A stretch of 64,000 bases of DNA from Sphingobium sp. CAP-1. Lineage in GTDB: Bacteria > Pseudomonadota > Alphaproteobacteria > Sphingomonadales > Sphingomonadaceae. Both the position numbers and the translations under genes were made by a program. Location: the NCBI RefSeq assembly GCF_009720145.1, contig NZ_CP046252.1:744001-808000 (forward strand), given 5' to 3'. The notes under the pieces are model-generated. The model worked only from the letters and a program-made list of their open reading frames with translations. It searched no databases and was not told the DNA's origin. Of this stretch, positions 51,464-59,287 are shown in pieces; the first letter of the stretch is position 1, and each line of letters starts with the position of its first letter.

Positions 51464-53940
51464 CAGGACTTGCTGATGACGAAGCGGACGTTGCGACCGA
51501 AGATCGGGCGGCCGTAAATCGCCTCCGCGCTGCCCTGGCCGCTCAACGAGTCGGTGCGGGTATTGCCTTCGGTCAGGCCATGGGCGTTGAACAGATTGTC
51601 TGCCACGATCTGCATCTGCCAGCCGTCCCGGCGCGCTGTCACGCCCGCGCCGACCGTGCCATAGGCGGGCAGGGCGGTGTTGTTGTAGAGGTCGACGAAA
51701 CGTTTCCCCATATAGGTGTAGCGACCATAGACGGAGATGTCGGTGCCGGCCGTCTCGAAATCGAAGCTGGGGCGGATATTGCCATAGATTTTGGGCTGGC
51801 GAACGATCTGGTTGCCCTCGGCCTGTTCGGGATCGGCGCCGGTTGCGCTTTCGAAATTCTTATATTTGGGGTCGCTGATGGTCAGCGCCCCGTTCAGCGT
51901 GAACCAGGGCGTCACCGACAGGCTGCCGTCAAATTCCACGCCCTTGACCTGCGCTTCGCCGATGAAGGGCACGTTCACATCATTGCGTCCGGTCGTCGGA
52001 TCATAGGCCAGGAAGCTGGCGTTCAGGGGGTCAAAATTGGTGTAGAAACCGGTGACGTAGAGGTAGGAGCGGCCAAAGGCGAGCTTCAGGCCGGCTTCGA
52101 ACTGATCGGCCTTGGTCGTGATGACAGTCGGGTTGATGCTCATCACCGTCTGGACATTGGGCGGTGTTTCCAGATGGGAGGCGCGGCCGTAAATGCCGAT
52201 ATGGCTGGAAAAGTCATAATTGGCGCCGACGGTCCAGTTGGTGACATCGGGCTTTCGCGTCTGGTTGATGATCGCGCCGGTAAAGGCGCGGGTGCTGTCG
52301 TCGGCCAGCGTATTGACCTTGCCCAGATTGGCGGCGGTCGTCAGCGCTGCCCAGCCCTTGTAGCTGTACCGTTCATGACGGATGCCCGCATCGATGCGCA
52401 GGCCGGGGATGATTTCCCAGGTGTCGTTGGCGTAGAGCGCGAACATCTTGGCATCGCTATCGCCCCGGTTGAGCGTCGCGGCATAGTTGAGTACGCCATT
52501 GTCGGTCACGCGGCCGAGTTCGACGCCGGCCGCATTATAGGCGACCAGATCCAGCGTCCGTGGCTTGCCAGCGACCTCGATCAGATAATTTTGGTAAAGG
52601 GTCCGGCTGCTTTCGCCATACAGGCTGCCATAGACGCCCAGCTTGATGTCATGGCTGCCAATGCCGGTTTCGAATTTCCGGGCGACGGACAGATTGGCCT
52701 GCCCTGAGTAGAATTTGGAGTGAATGTCGCGATACTGGCCCTGCATGACCAGGCCGGAGGCGGAATAGGGATCATAGACGGTGTTGGTGCCGGCCAGCAC
52801 ATAGCCAAGGCGGCTGACCGCGCCGAAGGCGGTGGTGGCGCGGGCGAGGTAGCTGGCGGCGAAGCTGTTGCCGTCGGCAGGGTTGGTGGTCGAATAGAAG
52901 GCGGTGAAATCGAGCTTGCCCTGCGTGTAGCCCGCCTTGGCGGAGACCAGCCATTCGCCGAACTCGCCCTCATATTGTGCGCCGAAATTCACCATTTGCA
53001 TATGGCGGCCGTCGGACAGGTCGCTGGTGCGGCTCTGGATCTGGCCCGCGCCATCACGATACATCAGGTTGACGTTGCGCAGCGCGGGCGAGTTCATCGT
53101 GCCGTCGAAATAGTCGATATATTTGTCGAGCGAGACGCCGGGATCACGCGGATCGGCGGTCGGGATCGGCAGATAAAAGACATTATGGTCGTTCACATAG
53201 TTCAGGTTGAGCTTGATCGAACCATTGTCGAAATCATGCTTGATATTGGCGCGGATCTGACCGCCCTTGTCGTTCGGGAAGCCATTGTCGCGATAGCCGT
53301 CATGATAGCGGATGAAGCCGCCGATGGCATAATAGGTGTCCTTGCCCAGCGGACCCGCCTGATAGGCGTCGAGGCGGTAGAGGCCGGTGTCGCCCAGTGT
53401 CAGTTGCGCCTTGCCGCGCGGCGTGTCGCTGCCGGTCACGGTGATGGCGTTGATGATCGCGCCCGAATAGCTGGCATAGACTGGCGCCGGACCGCCGCGC
53501 ACGACTTCCACATGGTCGGTCATCAGATCCTGCTTCAGGATCGCGTCGCCCCGGAAGAACACGCCGTCATTTTCATGGAACAGTGGCAATCCGTCCTGCT
53601 GGAAGCTGACGAAGCCGCCATCATTGGGCAGGCCGCGGATGCGATAGATATTCTGCACTTCGCCGCCGGTGATTTCGGTCTGGAAACCGGGCAACTGGCC
53701 GATCAGGTCGGCAAAGTTCACCGGCGCGATTTTCTCTACATCCTCGGACGAGATGGTGTTGATCGCATAGGACACGTCGAAGCGGCGTTGCGCACGGGTG
53801 GAGCCGGTGACGATGATGTCGCCGGAGCCGCCCTCGGCTGCCGCGCTTTCGGCTGCGGGCAGGCTATCCTGTGCGTGGACGGGCGAGATGGCACTGAACG
53901 CCGCAAGGGCGGTGCCGGTGGCAAGGATGGTCTTGAACAT
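51460..53940 (-). CDS. TonB-dependent receptor (first)
   Basis: An 826-residue outer-membrane receptor. The signal peptide (1-24, ending SPVHAQ) is followed by the TonB-box region DIIVTGS, the plug domain (VNFADLIGQLPGFQTEI, YRIRGLPNDGG, PVYASYSGAIINAI) and a 22-stranded barrel that ends RNVRFVISKSW. The ATG at 53940 has an AAAGGGG site upstream; the frame is open to 53994. It is coupled to the YdcF-family gene and divergent from a ROK regulator, so it is probably induced by a sugar-like ligand. Confidence 0.88.
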   Translation of the reverse strand: MFKTILATGTALAAFSAISPVHAQDSLPAAESAAAEGGSGDIIVTGSTRAQRRFDVSYAINTISSEDVEKIAPVNFADLIGQLPGFQTEITGGEVQNIYRIRGLPNDGGFVSFQQDGLPLFHENDGVFFRGDAILKQDLMTDHVEVVRGGPAPVYASYSGAIINAITVTGSDTPRGKAQLTLGDTGLYRLDAYQAGPLGKDTYYAIGGFIRYHDGYRDNGFPNDKGGQIRANIKHDFDNGSIKLNLNYVNDHNVFYLPIPTADPRDPGVSLDKYIDYFDGTMNSPALRNVNLMYRDGAGQIQSRTSDLSDGRHMQMVNFGAQYEGEFGEWLVSAKAGYTQGKLDFTAFYSTTNPADGNSFAASYLARATTAFGAVSRLGYVLAGTNTVYDPYSASGLVMQGQYRDIHSKFYSGQANLSVARKFETGIGSHDIKLGVYGSLYGESSRTLYQNYLIEVAGKPRTLDLVAYNAAGVELGRVTDNGVLNYAATLNRGDSDAKMFALYANDTWEIIPGLRIDAGIRHERYSYKGWAALTTAANLGKVNTLADDSTRAFTGAIINQTRKPDVTNWTVGANYDFSSHIGIYGRASHLETPPNVQTVMSINPTVITTKADQFEAGLKLAFGRSYLYVTGFYTNFDPLNASFLAYDPTTGRNDVNVPFIGEAQVKGVEFDGSLSVTPWFTLNGALTISDPKYKNFESATGADPEQAEGNQIVRQPKIYGNIRPSFDFETAGTDISVYGRYTYMGKRFVDLYNNTALPAYGTVGAGVTARRDGWQMQIVADNLFNAHGLTEGNTRTDSLSGQGSAEAIYGRPIFGRNVRFVISKSW

Positions 53941-53998
53941 GAGGAGCCCCTTTCTGAATTGGTCGGGCGCTCCCCTGACGAAGCCATGTGACATTTTT

Positions 53999-54021
53999 AA
54001 TTATTGTTGTGAAAATAAATA
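53999..54021. promoter_or_regulatory. AT-rich imperfect palindrome between receptor and ROK gene (operator candidate)
   Basis: The interval 53941-54062 holds an AT-rich imperfect palindrome (AATTATT at 53999-54005 and AATAAAT at 54014-54020, centre TTGTGA) between a TonB receptor and a ROK regulator. ROK repressors such as Mlc and NagC bind AT-rich palindromes, so this is a plausible operator. No match to a known site is claimed. Confidence 0.35.
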
Positions 54022-54062
54022 AAAGCCCATAGTCGGTCGTCGCTTTTGATTGGCATCGCAGG

Positions 54063-55181
54063 TTGGACATGCATCTTTCGACATTGGACAAGGACCAGCG
54101 GCGCATCCTGCAAATGCTGCGCAAATCCGGGCCACTGTCCCGTTCAGCACTGGCGACGGGGCTGGAAATCAGCGGAACTGCCCTGACACGGCTTTCTCGC
54201 GACCTGCTGAGCCTGGGGCTGGTCGAGGAAGTGCCGAGTGCCGAAGCGCAGGGCAGGGGGCGTCCCGCCGTTCCGCTGCGCCTGGCGGGTAATGGCGGCT
54301 ATGCGGTCGGCGCGACAGCGCATGAGGGGCGGCTCGATATAGCGCTGGTGGATTTTACCGGCGCGACGATTGCCTCCCATCATGAAGCGGTCGAGCCGAT
54401 CAATCCTTATGCTTTCGCACGGATGGTGCGCCGCATTACCCATGAACTGGTGGATCGCCATGGCCTGCTGGGACGGCGGATGCTGGGCATGGGGGTCGCT
54501 GTGCCAGGACCGCCATTCTCCCCGGATGGCGATCGCTGGAATGTTGTCGATGTCCTGCCCGACTGGCGCGACGCCCCGCTGCGCGATATTCTGTCGGCGG
54601 AAATGGACTGGCCGCTCTGGATCGAAAATGATGCCAATGCGGCGGCCATAGCCGAATATTATCTTGGCGGGCTGATGCGCGATTTTTCTACGGTGGTCGT
54701 GTTGCTGCTGGGCTTTGGCATCGGCGCCGGCGTGATTGTCGATGGCCGTCTGGTGCGCGGCCAATTCGGCGTGGCCGGGGAAATCGGCTGTCTGTTTCCG
54801 GTGCATCTGCCCCGTCCCAGTCCGCTGGACCTGCTGGCGACGCTGCGCGGCAATGGCTGCGACCTTTCGTCGGTCGCGGATATCGACTTTACCGCAGTCG
54901 ATCAGGTGCCAGTGATCGAAACCTGGCTTGACCGGGCTGCGGGACAGTTGGAGGCGGTTTGCAACACCGCTTTCGCCTGGCTCGATCCAGGTGCGATTGT
55001 GCTGGCAGGAACCTTGCCGCCGGCGATCCTGAAAGGGCTGGCCACCCGGCTGCATGGGGCATCACTGGTGACGACCATGTGTCAGCGTCGCCCGCCTGTC
55101 CAGATATCGAACCTGTGCAATTCGCCGATCACATCGGGTGCCGCCCTGCTGCCCATTCACGCCCTTTCAGCCGCTATATGA
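54063..55181 (+). CDS. ROK-family transcriptional regulator
   Basis: A 372-residue regulator. Residues 8-60 are a winged helix (QRRILQMLRKSGPLSRSALA, read as ILQMLRKSGPLSRSALA; then GTALTRLSRDLLSLGLVEE) and GRGRPAVPL is the wing. The ROK sugar-kinase fold follows with IENDANAAAIAE and GFGIGAGVIVDGRL. The usual zinc-site His after GEIG is Cys, and the CxCGxxGC cluster is absent, so ligand binding may differ from NagC-type proteins. A TTG at 54063 or ATG at 54069 can start it. It probably controls the divergent TonB receptor operon. Confidence 0.85.
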   Translation: MDMHLSTLDKDQRRILQMLRKSGPLSRSALATGLEISGTALTRLSRDLLSLGLVEEVPSAEAQGRGRPAVPLRLAGNGGYAVGATAHEGRLDIALVDFTGATIASHHEAVEPINPYAFARMVRRITHELVDRHGLLGRRMLGMGVAVPGPPFSPDGDRWNVVDVLPDWRDAPLRDILSAEMDWPLWIENDANAAAIAEYYLGGLMRDFSTVVVLLLGFGIGAGVIVDGRLVRGQFGVAGEIGCLFPVHLPRPSPLDLLATLRGNGCDLSSVADIDFTAVDQVPVIETWLDRAAGQLEAVCNTAFAWLDPGAIVLAGTLPPAILKGLATRLHGASLVTTMCQRRPPVQISNLCNSPITSGAALLPIHALSAAI

Positions 55182-55209
55182 CGAAGGGATAGTCGGCCGC
55201 GAACAGCGT

Positions 55210-56193
55210 TCAGAGGCGCGATCGGCTGACGCAACGAAAGCCGATATGGCTTGTCGATGAATCGACGGACTGGGCGTGACGAGCCGCCGGCCGGTAGCGC
55301 TGGCAATAATTTGGCGCGCAAAGGTGAGATCCGCCCTTCAGCACCTTTCGTCCGATCTTCACGCCGGGGGTGGAGGGATCATAGCTGTCGGTTTCGCGCC
55401 CTCCGCGAGGATTGGCGGGGACGCAGCACGCGCCCCTGGGCTTGCGGCGCGGGTCGACCTTGTGCTGGCCATACCAGTCTTTGGTCCATTCCCAGACATT
55501 GCCGATCATGTCGTAAAGCCCGTAGCCATTGGCGGCATAGCTGCGGACGGGCGACGTGCGTTTCCAGCCATCGAGCAGGTCGTTCGCATAGGGGAACTGC
55601 CCCTGCCAGTAATTGGCCATCATCCGGCCATCTGGCGCCAGTTCGTCACCCCAGGCGAATTCCGCTTTTTCGAGGCCGCCGCGTGCCGCGAACTCCCATT
55701 CCGCTTCGGTCGGCAGCGCCTTGCCTGCCCATTTGGCATAGGCTTCGGCATCGACATAGGCGATATGAACGACGGGATGATCTTCCAGGCCTGCCAATGA
55801 ACTGTCGGGGCCGAGCGGCCGTTCCCAGTTCGCGCCGAAGCAGAAGGTCCACCATTGCGAATAGTCATTAAGGTCGACCGGCCCAGCCGTTTCCTGGAAA
55901 AGCAGCGATCCGGCCTGTGCCATCTCCGGCGGCATGTCGGGATAGTCGGCGGGGTCGGGCGCAATTTCGGCAAAGCTCCGATAGCCCGTCGCTGCAACGA
56001 ACCGGGCGAAATCGCGATTGGTTACTGGCGTTTCGTCGATCCAGAAGCTGTCGACCTTGACCTGCCTGACCGGGGCTTCCTCCGGGTAGAATGCTTCCGA
56101 TCCCATAGCGAAACTGCCGCCCTGAATGAACTTCATGCCTGCGCGGTCGGCAGGACGCGTTTCGGCGCGTGTCGCTTTCAAATGGTTATGCAT
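55210..56193 (-). CDS. Formylglycine-generating enzyme (sulfatase-modifying factor) homologue
   Basis: A 327-residue SUMF1/FGE-fold protein. The key motif near the C-terminus is CAPNYCQRYR, which keeps both copper-binding Cys (292 and 297, matching the human FGE CHRSYC pair). Also visible are VTNRDFARFVAATGYR, HPVVHIAYVDAEAYAKW, LPTEAEWEFAARGG, MIGNVWEWTKDWYG and a closing STSHIGFRCV. With both Cys kept it should be able to convert a sulfatase Cys or Ser to formylglycine, but no sulfatase is in the window. It is the last gene of a minus-strand operon, 68 bases after the GMC gene. Confidence 0.85.
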   Translation of the reverse strand: MHNHLKATRAETRPADRAGMKFIQGGSFAMGSEAFYPEEAPVRQVKVDSFWIDETPVTNRDFARFVAATGYRSFAEIAPDPADYPDMPPEMAQAGSLLFQETAGPVDLNDYSQWWTFCFGANWERPLGPDSSLAGLEDHPVVHIAYVDAEAYAKWAGKALPTEAEWEFAARGGLEKAEFAWGDELAPDGRMMANYWQGQFPYANDLLDGWKRTSPVRSYAANGYGLYDMIGNVWEWTKDWYGQHKVDPRRKPRGACCVPANPRGGRETDSYDPSTPGVKIGRKVLKGGSHLCAPNYCQRYRPAARHAQSVDSSTSHIGFRCVSRSRL

Positions 56194-56261
56194 GGCGATC
56201 TTCTAGCCGATATTTCTGCCTTCACAATGGCTGCCCGACAAGCGTGGGGAAGGGAGGGGCT

Positions 56262-57920
56262 TCACCTCCCGGCTCCATGCTCTTGCCGACGGGACAGGAT
56301 ATCCGCGGCGCGTTCGCCGATCATGAACGCCATCGCCGATGTGTTGCCATTCACCAGCAGCGGGGCGATTGACGTGTCCGCGATCCGCAAGCCATCGATT
56401 CCCCGGACGCGCAAGGCCGTGTCGACCACCGCACCGCTGTCGGTGCCCATGCGGCAGGTGCCGGTCATATGATAATAGGCGCTGATATGGCGATCGATCG
56501 TGCCGGCAAGGGCGCCGGCATCATCGGACGCGGCAAATTCATTCAGCAATTGCGGGCGCACCCGATATTCTCCCGCAAGCAGTCCATGTTCGACGATCGA
56601 CCGGGCGCGCATCACCGCCTTTGCGAGCGTCAGCCGATCCGCTGCCTCCGTCAGGAAACGGTTGTGAATGACGGGCGGATCAAACGGGTCCGCGGAACGC
56701 AGGCCGATATGGCCCCGGCTGCGCGGCCGCCCATGGTTCACCATCAAGGTAAAGCCCGGAATATCGGACAGAAGGCCATGCAGCCCGCGTCCATGTCCGG
56801 GCAGGCCGGCTCCCAATATGATCTGGGAGTCCGGTTCGTTCGCCCCGTCGCCATCGTCCGCGCGGATCAACGCCCCGACCGGCGTCGGTAATTCCGCGAG
56901 CAGCCCGCCCGCTCGCGCCAGATAGCGCCCGCCAGCCCTGAGCGCCCCGCGCCAATTCAGATGGTCGCGGGCGGTGATGCCGGCGTCGAGCGCATAGTGC
57001 AGCGTGATCGCTGCATGATTTTGCAGGTTGGCACCAATTTCCGGCGCGTCGATCAACGCCCTGATGCCGTGACGGGCCAGTTCGGCGGCAGGGCCGATAC
57101 CTGACAGCATCAGCAATTGGGTCGTGTTGACGCACCCCGCCGTCAGGATGATCTCCGCCCCGGCTTCTACCTGATGGACTGCATTGTCCTTGCAATAGCG
57201 CACGGCGCGCGCATGGCCGCCGGCCATGACGATGCCCGTGACATGGGCGCCGGTGACGATGTCGATCTGTCGCGGATCGGCAACCCGACGCAGATATTCC
57301 CGTGCCGTGGTGCGTCGTCCGTTGCGGATCATGCGATCATAATAGCCCGCCCCTTCATGGCGTAACGCATTGAGGTCGTCCGCACACTCCAGTCCGCTGC
57401 GGACGCAGGCGTCGAGAAAGGCTTCGGCGATCGGCAGGGAAGAGGAGCCTCGACTGGTCCCGATCGGCCCGCAATCGCCATGAAGCCCATCGTCGCCCCG
57501 GTCGCTGGCTTCGGATCGCCGGAAATAGGGCAGCACATCGTCATGGCCCCATCCATCGCATCCCGCTATATCGCGCCAGCGATCAAAATCGGCCGGCTGG
57601 CCGCGCAGATACATCATGCCGTTGATGCCGGTGCCGCCACCCACCATCCGCCCGGCCAGCAGGTCGGACGGGCCTATGCTGCTCAGGGGATCGACCTCCG
57701 TCCGATATCGCCAGAGGTAGCGGGAATTGCGCATGGTGAGAATGGCGGCGGCGGGGACATGGAGCAACGGATTTCGTCCGACGGCGCCGGCTTCCAGCAG
57801 CAGCACCCGGCATCCGGGCATTTGCGACAGGCGCGACGCCACCGCGCATCCGCCCGGCCCGGCGCCGACCACGACATAATCATAGCCTTTGGCCGGCGTG
57901 TCTTTGTCCCGCAATATCAT
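56262..57920 (-). CDS. GMC-family FAD-dependent oxidoreductase (choline/alcohol dehydrogenase-like)
   Basis: A 552-residue flavoprotein. The FAD-binding motif is VVVGAGPGGCAVASRL (about 17-32). The GMC signature runs through GGGTGINGMMYLRGQ and the GCDGWGHDDVLPYFRRSE segment. The C-terminal catalytic region has YYHMTGTCRMG, with the active-site His, and NGNTSAMAF with the Asn. The substrate is likely an alcohol; the context (TonB receptor, MFS transporter, flavin monooxygenase) suggests a catabolic pathway. Choline dehydrogenase, polyethylene-glycol dehydrogenase and similar members cannot be separated by eye. Confidence 0.88.
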   Translation of the reverse strand: MILRDKDTPAKGYDYVVVGAGPGGCAVASRLSQMPGCRVLLLEAGAVGRNPLLHVPAAAILTMRNSRYLWRYRTEVDPLSSIGPSDLLAGRMVGGGTGINGMMYLRGQPADFDRWRDIAGCDGWGHDDVLPYFRRSEASDRGDDGLHGDCGPIGTSRGSSSLPIAEAFLDACVRSGLECADDLNALRHEGAGYYDRMIRNGRRTTAREYLRRVADPRQIDIVTGAHVTGIVMAGGHARAVRYCKDNAVHQVEAGAEIILTAGCVNTTQLLMLSGIGPAAELARHGIRALIDAPEIGANLQNHAAITLHYALDAGITARDHLNWRGALRAGGRYLARAGGLLAELPTPVGALIRADDGDGANEPDSQIILGAGLPGHGRGLHGLLSDIPGFTLMVNHGRPRSRGHIGLRSADPFDPPVIHNRFLTEAADRLTLAKAVMRARSIVEHGLLAGEYRVRPQLLNEFAASDDAGALAGTIDRHISAYYHMTGTCRMGTDSGAVVDTALRVRGIDGLRIADTSIAPLLVNGNTSAMAFMIGERAADILSRRQEHGAGR

Positions 57921-57935
57921 GGATCAGTCCGGCCG

Positions 57936-59285
57936 TCAGTGGAACGATATGGCGCTGATCGTCACGGCATAGGCCCGCAGGCCGGACCGTGCGGCGATGG
58001 CCGCCAGCATGGTTGCGACCAGACCGATAAGGGCCAGCGCCGGACCGATCTGGCCGGTGCCGCCGAAAAAGGCGCTGTCGATCAGCGGCACGATGGCGGT
58101 GCCGACCGAAAGGCCGATCAGGCTGTTGGCCAGCAGGAACAGGGCCGCGCCGGTTGCGCGCATGTGCAGCGGCATCGACAACTGGATCGCGGCAAGAGAG
58201 CAGCCGAAATAGCCATTGAAGCAGAAGGTGAGCAGAGCGAACAGCAGCAGCAACAGCGTCATGGAGGACATGAGCGGTGCCAGCGTGGCGGGCAGCACAC
58301 ATATCAGGCTGATGACCATCACCACTCGCAAATTGGCGTCGCGCACGCCCCTGAGCGACAGGCGTTCCGCCGCTATGCCCCCGGCCAGCGAGCCAAGGCT
58401 TCCCAAAACCAGGTAGATGAGGCCAAGAGGAAAGGAGGCCTGACCTGGGCTCTGGCCGAATGTGCGGATCAGCAGCGTTGGATACCAGGCGGTCAGTCCA
58501 TAGCCCATGATCGCCATCAGCGTCGAATGGGCATAGATGGCGCCGAAGGCCCGCCAATGGCTCCGCAAATGGGCAAGCGCCGCGCCAAGGGGCAGGGGCG
58601 TGGCCTGATGCCCGGCACGGCGGGCCGGTTCGCGCGCCAGCAGGACGAGCGCGGCCACGAACAGTCCGGGCAGGCCGACCAGCAGGAAAGCGGCGCGCCA
58701 GGTCGGCACCTGTCCTACCAGCGGCAGCGCGATCGCGCCGCGCGCGGCCACCATGTCGACCACCGCGCCGCCGACCAGCAATGCCAGCCCGCCGCCGATC
58801 GTGATGCCCAGATTATAGATCGCCATCGCCCGCGAAAGCCGTGCCGGTGGATAGGCGTCGCTCAGCCAGCTATGGGCGGACGGCGAAAGCGACGCTTCGC
58901 CCAGGCCGACCCCCATGCGGGCGACGAACAGATGGGCATAGCTGCCGGCAAAGCCGCACAGGGCCGTGCAGGCGCTCCAGAACAATATGCCGACGGTGAT
59001 GATCCGGCGACGGCTGATGCGATCGGCCATCATGCCGATCGGGATGCCGACCACGGCATAGAGCGCGGCAAAGGCCAGCCCCTGCAACAGGCCAACTTGC
59101 AGGTCGCTCAGCCCCAGATCCTGCTTGATCGGTTCGACCATCAGGCTGAGTATCTGCCTGTCCACGAAGGACAGGATGTAGGCGACGAGGAATATGCCCA
59201 ACGCGATATTCGCGTTTCGCAGGCTCATGCCCCGATCTGTCTCGCCGGTTCCGTTCGCCGGCATTTCCCCGTCACCTCTTGCCAT
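57936..59285 (-). CDS. MFS transporter
   Basis: A 449-residue permease with 12 membrane segments and the family motif A GMMADRISRRRI (about 84-95). The N-terminal half includes FVDRQILSLMVEPIK, found in sphingomonad aromatic and anion transporters of the ACS-like group. It lies between the TonB receptor (two-base gap) and the GMC gene (15-base gap) in one operon, so it probably carries the same substrate over the inner membrane. The start is unsure: ATG at 59285 or 59228. Confidence 0.87.
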   Translation of the reverse strand: MARGDGEMPANGTGETDRGMSLRNANIALGIFLVAYILSFVDRQILSLMVEPIKQDLGLSDLQVGLLQGLAFAALYAVVGIPIGMMADRISRRRIITVGILFWSACTALCGFAGSYAHLFVARMGVGLGEASLSPSAHSWLSDAYPPARLSRAMAIYNLGITIGGGLALLVGGAVVDMVAARGAIALPLVGQVPTWRAAFLLVGLPGLFVAALVLLAREPARRAGHQATPLPLGAALAHLRSHWRAFGAIYAHSTLMAIMGYGLTAWYPTLLIRTFGQSPGQASFPLGLIYLVLGSLGSLAGGIAAERLSLRGVRDANLRVVMVISLICVLPATLAPLMSSMTLLLLLFALLTFCFNGYFGCSLAAIQLSMPLHMRATGAALFLLANSLIGLSVGTAIVPLIDSAFFGGTGQIGPALALIGLVATMLAAIAARSGLRAYAVTISAISFH

Positions 59286-59287
59286 CG

